Below, one piece after another: positions 52,264-60,800 of a stretch of DNA of 64,000 nucleotides. Source of the DNA: Cellulosimicrobium cellulans (GTDB lineage: Bacteria > Actinomycetota > Actinomycetes > Actinomycetales > Cellulomonadaceae); NCBI RefSeq assembly GCF_016921195.1, contig NZ_JAFGYF010000007.1, positions 62,001 to 126,000 of the forward strand, written 5' to 3'. Made by a program: the position numbers and the translations under genes. The notes under the pieces are model-generated. The model had not been told where the DNA came from. It made no database searches and worked only from the letters and a program-made list of their open reading frames with translations. Each line of letters starts with the position of its first letter. Within the stretch, counting starts at the first letter, position 1.

Positions 52264-54459
52264 AGCGCTCCCGCCCCCGGCCGTGCCGCGGTCCGCGTCA
52301 CCGTGGCCGACGTGCGCGGAGCCGTCTGGTCGCTCGTCTCGACCGCCGCCGGGCTCGGCCTCGCGATCTGGGTCGTCCCGGGGGTCGAGGTGACCAACCT
52401 GTGGTCCCTCCTCCTCGCGGCGCTCGCCGTCGGCCTCGGGGACGTGCTCCTGCGCCCCGTCCTGCGCCGGATCGCGCACCGGTCCGGCGCCGTGGGCGCG
52501 CTCGTGTCGGGCGTGCTGACGCAGCTCGCGGTCGCGTGGGCGGCGCTGACGTACCTGCCGGGGTTCCGGAGCGGCTCGTGGGTGGACGTGCTCGCGGTGC
52601 TCGTGATCGCCGCGGTCCTCATGGCGCTCGGGCGATGGGTCGTCGGGGCGAGCGACAACGAGTACGTCCTCGGCGACCTGCTCCGGCGGGCGCGCCGGCA
52701 GGCCGGCGTGCCCCGGCGCGATCCGAGGGCGGCGGGGGCGACCGAGCGACCGGCGGGCCTGCTCGTCGTCCTGCTCGACGGCGTCGCGCGTCCCACGCTC
52801 GACTACGCGCTCCAGGCCGGGCTCGCCCCGACGCTCGCGCGCTGGCTGGGCAGCGGGAGCCACCACCTCACGACGTGGTGGGCGCGCGTCCCCGCGACGA
52901 CGCCCGCCTCCACGATCGGCCTCCTGCACGGCTCGACCGAGCACGTGCCCGCGTTCCGCTGGTGGTCGCGCGCGCTCGGGCGGCTCGTCGTGACCAACCG
53001 GCCTGCGGACGCGGCGGCGGTCGAGGCGCGCACGAGCGACGGTTCCGGGCTCCTCGCGGGCGGGGGAGTCGCCGTCTCCACGATGTTCTCGGGTGACGCG
53101 GCGACGAGCCTGCTCGTCATGAGCCGGGCCCGCGAGGGTCTGGGGCCGGGCCAGATGTTCGTGCACTTCTTCGCGAGCCCGTTCGTGCTCGTGCGCGCGG
53201 TCGTCGTCGCGCTCGGCGAGCTCGTCAAGGAGCTCTACCAGGGCTGGCAGCAGGCCGTGCGGGGCGTCGAGCCCCGGGTGTCGCGCCTCGGGTGGTACCC
53301 GGTGCTGCGCGCGGTGACGAACGTCGTGCTGCGCGACCTCAACACGACACTCGTCGCGGAGCAGCTCGTGCGCGGCGCGCCGGTGGTGTGCGTCGACCTC
53401 GTCGACTACGACGAGATCGCCCATCACGCCGGGCCGCTGCGCCCCGAGTCGCTGCGCGCGCTGGAGGGGCTCGACCGCGTCGTCGGGCTCTGGGAGCAGG
53501 TCGCCGCGGTGGCCCCGCGCCGCTACGACGTCGTCGTGCTGTCCGACCACGGGCAGTCGCTCGGCTCCACGTTCGAGCAGGTCGAGGGCCGGTCCTTCCT
53601 CGACGAGGTCCGGCGCCTCATGGCGCTCGGGCGGCCCGGCGGCGCGGCCCGCCCGGACGACGACCGCGTGCGGGACGGCGCCGCGTCCGCCCGGGGAGAG
53701 GGGCGGCGTCGGGCGACGGCCCCGGACAGCGAGGCGTGGGGCCCCGCGAACACGGCTCTCAACGCCCTGCGGCCCGGGGCGTCGGGCGACGAGGCCGCAG
53801 GCCCGGGGCGCATGATGGTCGGCCCGGACCGGACCGAGCGGCGCCCGGGTGGTGCCGAGGACGCCGCGGTCCCCGAGCTCCCCGAGGTCGCGGTCGTGGG
53901 GTCGGGCAACCTGGGCATGGTCTGGTTCCCGCGCGAGCCGCGTCGCCTCACGGGCGACGAGATCCGCGAGCGGTGGCCGGGGCTGCTCCCGGGGCTCGTC
54001 GCGAACGCGGCCGTCGGCGTCGTCGTCGAGCGCGGGGCGGGTGGGCAGGTGCGGGCGCACGGGCGCGGCGGCTCGCGCGACCTGCGGACCGGGGAGGTCG
54101 TGGGCGAGGACCCGCTCGCGGGCTACGGGTCACGCGCGGCGGCGGACCTGCTGCGCGTCGCCGGGCTGGATGACGCGGGCGACCTCGTGCTCGTCTCGCG
54201 CGTGGACGAGGTCGGGATGGTCCACGCGTTCGAGGGCCTGGTCGGGTCGCACGGCGGCCTCGGCGGGGCGCAGAACCAGGCCGTGCTGCTGCACCCCGTG
54301 CGCCTCGCGGTGCCCGACGACGAGCTCGAGGACGTCGACGGCACCCCGATGCTCGTCGGGGCGGAGGCGGTGCACCGCCGGCTCGTCGCATGGCTCACGG
54401 ACCTCGGGGTACGGCCGCCGGTGGCCGAGGACGCGCCGGGCCGGGGGAGCGGCGCGTGA
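52261..54459 (+). CDS. Holin-like membrane domain fused to alkaline-phosphatase-fold domain
   Basis: Two-part protein of 732 residues. Residues about 15-130 contain four hydrophobic segments resembling the phage holin 4 superfamily. From about residue 165 it has alkaline phosphatase/phosphodiesterase-superfamily features: metal-binding Asp173 in LLDGV, the nucleophile region TTPASTIG (Thr213/Thr214), VDLVDYDEIAHHAG, VVLSDHGQS (Asp429-His430), and SHGGLGG near the C-terminus. A hydrophobic stretch (MFVHFFASPFVLVRAVVVALG) interrupts the middle. Such holin-labelled phosphatases occur in Actinobacteria; substrate is unknown, and the active site presumably sits at the membrane. Overlaps the next gene (GTGA). 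Confidence 0.8.
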   Translation: MSAPAPGRAAVRVTVADVRGAVWSLVSTAAGLGLAIWVVPGVEVTNLWSLLLAALAVGLGDVLLRPVLRRIAHRSGAVGALVSGVLTQLAVAWAALTYLPGFRSGSWVDVLAVLVIAAVLMALGRWVVGASDNEYVLGDLLRRARRQAGVPRRDPRAAGATERPAGLLVVLLDGVARPTLDYALQAGLAPTLARWLGSGSHHLTTWWARVPATTPASTIGLLHGSTEHVPAFRWWSRALGRLVVTNRPADAAAVEARTSDGSGLLAGGGVAVSTMFSGDAATSLLVMSRAREGLGPGQMFVHFFASPFVLVRAVVVALGELVKELYQGWQQAVRGVEPRVSRLGWYPVLRAVTNVVLRDLNTTLVAEQLVRGAPVVCVDLVDYDEIAHHAGPLRPESLRALEGLDRVVGLWEQVAAVAPRRYDVVVLSDHGQSLGSTFEQVEGRSFLDEVRRLMALGRPGGAARPDDDRVRDGAASARGEGRRRATAPDSEAWGPANTALNALRPGASGDEAAGPGRMMVGPDRTERRPGGAEDAAVPELPEVAVVGSGNLGMVWFPREPRRLTGDEIRERWPGLLPGLVANAAVGVVVERGAGGQVRAHGRGGSRDLRTGEVVGEDPLAGYGSRAAADLLRVAGLDDAGDLVLVSRVDEVGMVHAFEGLVGSHGGLGGAQNQAVLLHPVRLAVPDDELEDVDGTPMLVGAEAVHRRLVAWLTDLGVRPPVAEDAPGRGSGA

Positions 54460-55253
54460 GCGTCACCGTGACGTGGCTCGGCCACTCGAGCGCGGTCCTC
54501 GACCTCGCCGCGACCGCCGACGGGCCGAGGGTGCGGCTCGTGACCGACCCACTCCTCCAGCGGCACGCCGGGATGCTCCGCCGGCGCGGCGAGCAGCCGG
54601 CCCCGGTGTGGCGGGGCAGCGACGCCGTCCTGCTGTCCCACCTCCACCACGACCACGCCGAGCTGCGGTCGCTGCGGCTCCTCGGCGACGTGCCCGTCCT
54701 CACGGCGCGCGCGAACGCGCGGTGGCTGCGGGGCAAGGGCCTGCGCGGCGTCGGGCTGGGCGAGGAGTGGCACGCCGTGGGGCCGCCGGGGGCCGGGGTC
54801 GACGCGCGGCTCGTCACCGCGGTGCACGGGCACCGGCCGATGCCGCACCGGCCCAACGCCGCGAACGGTCACCTCGTGCGGACCGCAGGTCCCGCCGCCC
54901 TGCGCGTGTGGGTGGCGGGCGACACCGAGCACCACCCCGGGATGGTGCACCTCCCGGCGCTCGCGGGCGGTCCGGTGGACGTCGCGCTGGTGCCGGTCGG
55001 CGGGTGGGGCCCCCGGCTCTCGGGCGGGCACCTGGGCCCCGTGCAGGCCGCCCGCGTGTGCGCCGAGGTCGGCGTGCGGGTCGCGGTCCCGGTGCACTGG
55101 GGGACGCTGCACGCGCCCGGCGGGCAGCACCTCCCGCGCGGCTGGATGGACCACGCGGGCGCGGCGTTCGAGGCAGCCGCGCAGCGCGAGGCGCCGGGGA
55201 CGCGCGTCGTGGTCCTGCGCCCGGGGGAGTCGTGGTCGTCCGACGACGCGTGA
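54456..55253 (+). CDS. Metallo-beta-lactamase-fold hydrolase (UlaG/NAPE-PLD-like)
   Basis: Seen: TWLGHSSAVLDL at the N-terminus, zinc motif H-L-H-H-D-H-A-E in LLSHLHHDHAEL, VAGDTEHHPGM supplying the bridging Asp, and VAVPVHWGTLHAPG with the last His. This layout is typical of UlaG-type or NAPE-phospholipase-like MBL hydrolases rather than beta-lactamases. Length 265. The GTG at 54456 overlaps the preceding phosphatase-domain gene by 4 bases, so the two enzymes are co-translated and may act on the same phosphorylated or lipid-linked substrate. That link is inference. Confidence 0.85.
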   Translation: MSVTVTWLGHSSAVLDLAATADGPRVRLVTDPLLQRHAGMLRRRGEQPAPVWRGSDAVLLSHLHHDHAELRSLRLLGDVPVLTARANARWLRGKGLRGVGLGEEWHAVGPPGAGVDARLVTAVHGHRPMPHRPNAANGHLVRTAGPAALRVWVAGDTEHHPGMVHLPALAGGPVDVALVPVGGWGPRLSGGHLGPVQAARVCAEVGVRVAVPVHWGTLHAPGGQHLPRGWMDHAGAAFEAAAQREAPGTRVVVLRPGESWSSDDA

Positions 55254-55290
55254 GCGGTGCGGTCGTGACACGCCGGGACGGGTACCCGGG

Positions 55291-55306
55291 TCGAACAGGT
55301 GTTCGG
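55291..55306. promoter_or_regulatory. LexA (SOS) box of recA
   Basis: TCGAACAGGTGTTCGG matches the Gram-positive/actinobacterial SOS consensus (CGAAC-N4-GTTCG) with a perfect core palindrome. It abuts the predicted -10 (55308-55313), so LexA binding would block the promoter. Confidence 0.9.
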
Positions 55307-55307
55307 C

Positions 55308-55313
55308 TAGAGT
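55308..55313 (+). promoter_or_regulatory. Predicted -10 element (TAGAGT) of recA
   Basis: Starts one base after the LexA box; transcription would begin near 55320, leaving a leader of about 140 bases before recA. Confidence 0.6.
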
Positions 55314-55461
55314 TGTGCACAGGGCGCGCTCCGGCGGGTCCAGGACGCCGGTCCGGCACGACGGTCCACAGGCTCGAGGGTCGCCGGAGCCGTGTGTCGG
55401 TGGCTGCCCGTAGCGTCGGGCCACAACGAACAGATGAACGTCGAACCGAAGGTGGACTGAC

Positions 55462-56577
55462 ATGCCCGCACCCGCAGACCGCGAGAAGGCGCTCGAGGCA
55501 GCCCTCGCCCAGATCGACCGGAGCTTCGGCAAGGGCTCCGTGATGCGCCTCGGCGAGGAGGGCCGCGCCCCCGTCGACGTGATCCCCACGGGGTCGATCG
55601 CGCTCGACATCGCGCTCGGCATCGGCGGCCTGCCGCGCGGGCGCGTCATCGAGGTGTACGGCCCGGAGTCCTCCGGAAAGACGACCGTCGCCCTGCACGC
55701 CGTCGCGAGCGCGCAGCGCGCGGGCGGCATCGCGGCGTTCATCGACGCCGAGCACGCCCTCGACCCGGAGTACGCCAAGAAGCTCGGCGTCGACACCGAC
55801 GCGCTCCTGGTCTCCCAGCCGGACACCGGCGAGCAGGCGCTCGAGATCGCGGACATGCTCATCCGCTCGGGCGCGCTCGACATCATCGTCATCGACTCCG
55901 TCGCGGCCCTCGTGCCCAAGGCGGAGATCGAGGGCGAGATGGGCGACAGCCACGTCGGTCTCCAGGCCCGCCTCATGTCGCAGGCGCTGCGCAAGATCAC
56001 CGGTGCGCTCAGCGCGTCCGGGACCACCGCGATCTTCATCAACCAGCTCCGCGAGAAGATCGGCGTGTTCTTCGGCTCGCCGGAGACGACGACCGGCGGC
56101 AAGGCGCTGAAGTTCTACGCGTCCGTCCGCCTGGACATCCGTCGCATCGAGACCCTCAAGGAGGGCACCGACGCGGTCGGCAACCGGACCCGCGTCAAGG
56201 TCGTCAAGAACAAGATGGCCCCGCCCTTCAAGCAGGCCGAGTTCGACATCCTCTACGGCGTCGGCATCTCGCGCGAGGGTGGCCTCATCGACATGGGCGT
56301 GGAGCACGGGTTCGTGCGCAAGTCAGGGTCGTGGTTCACCTACGGCGGCGACCAGCTCGGTCAGGGCAAGGAGAACGCGCGCTCGTTCCTGCGCGACAAC
56401 CCGGACCTCGCCAACGAGCTCGAGAAGAAGATCAAGGAGATGCTCGGCGTCGGGGCCAAGGTCGACGCGCCGGCCGACCCGGCCGCGGGCGTGACGGTCC
56501 CGGCCGACGGCGCGGCGGCTCCCGCAGCGGCCAAGGCCCCGGCCGCGGCCGCCAAGGGGAAGAAGTCGCCGTTCTGA
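55462..56577 (+). CDS. recA: Recombinase RecA
   Basis: Strand-exchange protein and LexA co-protease. Seen: Walker A GPESSGKT (residues 67-74), [17 protein letters not shown], the MAW-type core with [19 protein letters not shown] (L1 region), [20 protein letters not shown] (L2) and [14 protein letters not shown]. Length 371 with an Ala/Pro/Lys-rich C-terminus. There is no intein. The ATG at 55462 is preceded by an SOS box and promoter. The recX frame begins at or close to its stop. Confidence 0.98.
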   Translation: MPAPADREKALEAALAQIDRSFGKGSVMRLGEEGRAPVDVIPTGSIALDIALGIGGLPRGRVIEVYGPESSGKTTVALHAVASAQRAGGIAAFIDAEHALDPEYAKKLGVDTDALLVSQPDTGEQALEIADMLIRSGALDIIVIDSVAALVPKAEIEGEMGDSHVGLQARLMSQALRKITGALSASGTTAIFINQLREKIGVFFGSPETTTGGKALKFYASVRLDIRRIETLKEGTDAVGNRTRVKVVKNKMAPPFKQAEFDILYGVGISREGGLIDMGVEHGFVRKSGSWFTYGGDQLGQGKENARSFLRDNPDLANELEKKIKEMLGVGAKVDAPADPAAGVTVPADGAAAPAAAKAPAAAAKGKKSPF

Positions 56578-56693
56578 TCGACGAGCGGGACGGCGAGGAC
56601 GGCTTCGAACCGTCGGGCCGGTCCGAGGAGGACGACGGGCGTCGTGTCGGCCGCAAGGCCGCGCGGCGCCCGCGCCCGACCCTGCACGAGCTC

Positions 56694-57203
56694 GTGGAGC
56701 GCGGCGAGATCAGCGACGCCGACCTCGCCGAGCGCGCTCGGGAGACCGTGCTGCGCATCCTCACCACCGCGCCCAAGAGCCGCGCCGAGCTTGCGCAGTC
56801 CCTCGCACGCAAGGGTTACCCCGAGCACGTCGTCCTGCAGATCCTCGACCGGTTCGAGGAGGTCGGGCTCGTCGACGACGCGCAGTACGCCGAGATGATC
56901 GTCCGCACCCGGCACGCGGAGCGCGGACTGTCACGCCGGGCGATCTCGACCGAGCTGCGGCGGCGCGGCATCGACCGCGAGGTCGGCGCCGCGGCGCTCG
57001 AGCAGGTCGACGACGACTCCGAGGCCGACGCGGCACTGGAGCTCGCCCGCACGCGGCTTGCCCGCACGCGCGGCCTCGACCGCGACGTGCGGGTGCGGCG
57101 AGCGGTCGGAGCGCTCGCACGCAAGGGATACAGCGCGTCGCTGGCGTTCGAGATCGTCCAGCGAGAGCTCGACGCCGAGGCGGTCGAGCCTCCGCTGGAC
57201 TGA
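56694..57203 (+). CDS. recX: Regulatory protein RecX
   Basis: Inhibits or tunes RecA filaments. Seen: the three-helix repeats ARETVLRILTTAPKSRAELA, VLQILDRFEEVGLVDDAQYAEMIVR and RHAERGLSRRAISTELRRRGID, all characteristic. The first standard start in frame after recA is GTG at 56694, giving 169 residues. However, the frame continues protein-like upstream (DERDGEDGFEPSGRSEEDD) to a CTG at 56574 that overlaps the recA stop; there is no ATG or GTG between. Translation from CTG or coupling to recA is possible and would add about 40 residues, so the start is uncertain. Confidence 0.85.
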   Translation: MERGEISDADLAERARETVLRILTTAPKSRAELAQSLARKGYPEHVVLQILDRFEEVGLVDDAQYAEMIVRTRHAERGLSRRAISTELRRRGIDREVGAAALEQVDDDSEADAALELARTRLARTRGLDRDVRVRRAVGALARKGYSASLAFEIVQRELDAEAVEPPLD

Positions 57204-57209
57204 GGGGCG

Positions 57210-58112
57210 TCAGCGGGTGACGGAGACGGCGGGTGCGTCCTCGGCCGGGGCACCCGCGACGACCGTCGGGTTACCGATGCCCGGGCCGGCGGCGGTCGCG
57301 CCTGCGGTGCGACCGCTGAGGAAGCGGGAGAGCCAGCGCGCCACGAGCGTGAGCAGCCAGTTGATGATGATGAAGATCACCGCGGCCAGCACGAGCGACT
57401 GGAGGATGTTGCCGTTGCCGACGCCGTAGAGCTGCGCGGCCCGCAGGAGCTCGTTGTAGGTGATGATCTGCCCGAGCGCGGAGTCCTTGAGCACGACGAC
57501 GAGCTGCGAGACGAGCGCCGGGAGCATCGCGATGAGCGCCTGCGGGAGCTGGACCGAGCGCAGCGTCTGACCTTGGGTGAGCCCGATCGCGAGCCCGGCC
57601 TCGCCCTGCCCCTTGGGGAGGTTCCCGACGCCCGACCGCACGAGCTCGGCGATGACGGAGCCGTTGTACAGCACGAGCGCGAAGACGACGGCGAGGAACG
57701 GGGCGTCGTCGACGTTGTTGAATCCCAGGAGCAGCCAGAAGAAGATCATCATGAGCAGCACGGGCACGGCCCGGAAGAACTCGACGACGATCCCGCTCAC
57801 GACGCGCACCGCGCGCAGGTGCGACAGCCGCCCCGTGCCGAACAGGAGCCCGAACGCGAGCGCGCCGACGATGGCGAACCCGGCGGCCCGCAGCGTGTTC
57901 TGGAGGCCCGGGAGGAAGTAGTACTGCCAGGCGTCGGCCGTGAACAGGGAGGACCACAGCTCGGGGGCGAGCTGGCCCTTGTTCCCGAGCGCCACGAGCA
58001 CGAGCGCGAGGATGCCGAGGACCACGATCGCGCCGACCACGTTCCCGACCAGGATCGCGCGCCGCGCCCGAGGACCGGGGGCGTCGAAGAGGACGGACTG
58101 CTGGGTGCTCAT
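57210..58112 (-). CDS. gluD: Glutamate-type ABC transporter permease (GluD)
   Basis: Membrane subunit of a polar amino-acid importer. Seen: five hydrophobic segments, FRAVPVLLMMIFFWL, and the EAA loop GEAGLAIGLTQGQTLRSVQLP that docks on the ATPase. Length 300, with an N-terminal cytosolic tail and a C-terminal Ala/Pro-rich extension of about 30 residues. The ATG at 58112 overlaps the gluC stop (ATGA). It is the last gene of the operon and converges on recX, the same arrangement as Corynebacterium gluABCD next to recX. Confidence 0.9.
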   Translation of the reverse strand: MSTQQSVLFDAPGPRARRAILVGNVVGAIVVLGILALVLVALGNKGQLAPELWSSLFTADAWQYYFLPGLQNTLRAAGFAIVGALAFGLLFGTGRLSHLRAVRVVSGIVVEFFRAVPVLLMMIFFWLLLGFNNVDDAPFLAVVFALVLYNGSVIAELVRSGVGNLPKGQGEAGLAIGLTQGQTLRSVQLPQALIAMLPALVSQLVVVLKDSALGQIITYNELLRAAQLYGVGNGNILQSLVLAAVIFIIINWLLTLVARWLSRFLSGRTAGATAAGPGIGNPTVVAGAPAEDAPAVSVTR

Positions 58113-58798
58113 CGGCGGACCGCCAGTCGGTTGGAGAGGGACGTGGTGAGCAGGCCGATGGGGATCACGAGGATGACGTAGCCGATCGCGAACGTCAGGA
58201 AGATCCCGTAGATGTAGTTCGAGTTGAACTCGATCATGGTCTTCATGAGGCTCGAGGTCTCGGTCGTCACGCTCGCCGCGGCCGCGACGGTGGAGTTCTT
58301 CAGGAGCGCGATGAGCGTGTTGCCGAGCGGCGCGATGGAGCCGCGGAACGCCTGGGGCAGGATGATGAGCCGCGCCGCGGGCAGGAACGACAGGCCGATC
58401 GCGCGCGCCGCCTCGGCCTGACCGATCGGCACCGTGTTCACCCCGGACCGGATCGACTCGCACACGAACGCGGCGTGGTAGACGGCCAGGCCGACGACCG
58501 CGAGCCGGAAGAAGTTCGCCGCGAAGTCGGGGGCCAGGGTGACGTTGAGCTGTCCCCACAGGCCCAGCACCATGAACGTCATGATGATCGTCAGCGGCGT
58601 GTTGCGGAACACGTTGACGTACGCCGTCCCGGCCCAGCGCAGGCTCGGCACGGGGGAGATCCGCATGAGCGCGAGCGCCGTGCCCAGCACGAGCGCCAGG
58701 ATCGCCGCCCAGAACGTCAGCTGGATGTTGACCCAGAACGCGCCGAGCACGTCGTACTCCCGGGCCAGCGCCCAGGTCTGCGACAGGTAGTCACCCAC
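58109..58798 (-). CDS. gluC: Glutamate-type ABC transporter permease (GluC)
   Basis: Partner permease of GluD. Seen: WVNIQLTFWAAILALVLGTALALMR at the first span, NVFRNTPLTIIMTFMVLGL, and the EAA loop AEAARAIGLSFLPAARLIILPQA with GNTLIALLKNSTVAAAASV. Length 229, typical. Starts 100 bases after gluB across a long hairpin, in contrast to the tight gluC-gluD overlap. The two permeases form a heterodimer by family precedent. Confidence 0.92.
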   Translation of the reverse strand: MGDYLSQTWALAREYDVLGAFWVNIQLTFWAAILALVLGTALALMRISPVPSLRWAGTAYVNVFRNTPLTIIMTFMVLGLWGQLNVTLAPDFAANFFRLAVVGLAVYHAAFVCESIRSGVNTVPIGQAEAARAIGLSFLPAARLIILPQAFRGSIAPLGNTLIALLKNSTVAAAASVTTETSSLMKTMIEFNSNYIYGIFLTFAIGYVILVIPIGLLTTSLSNRLAVRR

Positions 58799-58848
58799 GG
58801 TTGGTGGTCCTCCGGGAGGTTGGGGGCCGGGCCGGGACGACGGCCCGG

Positions 58849-58890
58849 CGGTCGGGGGAGCGGTGCACCGGTGCGCCGCTCCCCCGACCG
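58849..58890 (-). terminator. Long perfect hairpin between gluB and gluC
   Basis: Arms 58849-58863 and 58876-58890 are exact complements over 15 bp, and the loop contains a further self-complementary GCACCGGTGC. It begins 8 bases beyond the gluB stop in the direction of transcription. It probably stabilises or partly terminates the gluAB message so that binding protein outnumbers permease. Confidence 0.8.
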
Positions 58891-58897
58891 TGGACGA

Positions 58898-59773
58898 TCA
58901 GGCGCAGGGGTCGACCGTCGGCGGGTTCTCGCTCGCGTTCGGGGTGTACCCGGTGCCCTCGGTGTTCGAGGTGACGAACTCCTCCCAGGAACCGTCCTCG
59001 ATCATCTTCTCGATCGCGGCATTGACGTCCTCGCAGATGTCGTTGTCCTGCGGGAGCCCGACGCCGTAGCGCTCGGTGGAGAACGGCGCCCCGACGACCT
59101 TGACCTTGCCCTTGTTGGCGGGCTGCGCGGCGAGGCCCGCGAGGATGATGTCGTCGGTCGTGACGGCGTCGACCTGGCCGGCGGTGAGGGCCGTGACGCA
59201 CTCGGCGTACCCGGGACGCTCGAGGAGCTGCACGCCGGCGGCGTACTCGTCCTTGATGCGCTGCGCCGACGTCGAGCCGGTGACGGAGCAGAGGTTCTTG
59301 CCCTCGAGCGACTCCGGCCCCGTGATGTCGGTGTTGTCCTCGGCGACGAGCAGGTCCTGCCCGGCCACGAAGTACGGCCCGGCGAACGCGACGGTCTCCT
59401 TGCGCGTGTCGGTGATGGAGTAGGTCGCGAAGATCATGTCGACCTGACCCGTCTGGAGCATCGTCTCGCGCTGGGCGGACGGCGCCTCGACCCACTCGAT
59501 CTGGTCCTCGCCGTAGCCGAGCTCGCCCGCCACGTACGTCGCGACGTCGACGTCGAAGCCCGTGTACGTGGAGCCGTCCTGGTACCCGAGACCCGGCTGG
59601 TCGAACTTGATGCCGATCTTGATCGAGCCCTCGGCGCCACCGCCGGTCTCGCCCGAGTCGGTGGCTCCGTCGGTCGCGGTGTCCTCGCCGCCGACCTCGC
59701 CGCCGCCGCACGCCGCGAGCGTGAGCGCGGTGAGAGCGGCCAGCACGGCGGCACCTGCGTGTCGTGTGCGCAT
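58898..59773 (-). CDS. gluB: Glutamate-type ABC transporter substrate-binding lipoprotein (GluB)
   Basis: Captures the amino acid outside the membrane. Seen: signal peptide with lipobox LTLAAC (Cys22), an acidic/Gly/Thr linker, IKIGIKFDQPGLGYQDG, GFDVDVATYVAGELG, QVDMIFATYSITDTRKETVAFAGPY (split across the binding-fold core) and GQVDAVTTDDIILAG: the family 3 solute-binding fold. Length 291. The acidic-amino-acid specificity rests on synteny with Corynebacterium glutamicum gluABCD. It follows gluA by 103 bases. Confidence 0.92.
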   Translation of the reverse strand: MRTRHAGAAVLAALTALTLAACGGGEVGGEDTATDGATDSGETGGGAEGSIKIGIKFDQPGLGYQDGSTYTGFDVDVATYVAGELGYGEDQIEWVEAPSAQRETMLQTGQVDMIFATYSITDTRKETVAFAGPYFVAGQDLLVAEDNTDITGPESLEGKNLCSVTGSTSAQRIKDEYAAGVQLLERPGYAECVTALTAGQVDAVTTDDIILAGLAAQPANKGKVKVVGAPFSTERYGVGLPQDNDICEDVNAAIEKMIEDGSWEEFVTSNTEGTGYTPNASENPPTVDPCA

Positions 59774-59876
59774 CGTTCCTACCCTTCGTGAGTGGTGGCC
59801 GCCCGTCGAAGGTGTGCCTCGGCGGTCGACCGGGTTCTGGGGCTGTCGGGCCGGGCCCGTGGCTGCCCGGCGGTCT

Positions 59877-60695
<819 letters not shown>

Positions 60696-60699
60696 TCCT

Positions 60700-60712
60700 G
60701 GACACTATGTCC
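60700..60712. promoter_or_regulatory. Inverted repeat and -10 at the gluA promoter
   Basis: GGACA-CTA-TGTCC is a perfect 5-bp inverted repeat. On the minus strand it contains CATAGT and TAGTGT, either of which could be the -10, ending 8 or 6 bases before the gluA ATG. A regulator bound here would control the operon directly. Confidence 0.5.
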
Positions 60713-60783
60713 CTTCTGTTGCGCGGTGCCACCTGATCCGGCAACAGTCGGGCAACAGTTCAGTAACACGGCACCCGGCGCCG

Positions 60784-60800
60784 TACCCTGGACGGTGATG
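60784..60800 (+). promoter_or_regulatory. Predicted near-leaderless promoter of miaB (-10 TACCCT)
   Basis: TACCCT at 60784-60789 ends 8 bases before the ATG at 60798. Upstream, at 60744-60762, GGCAACAGT and GGCAACAGTT are directly repeated. Confidence 0.5.

Noticed and set aside
52261-52660. Reading the holin-like domain as evidence of a prophage.
   Set aside because: It is part of a long chromosomal protein with a phosphatase domain, host-like codon use and no other phage genes nearby.
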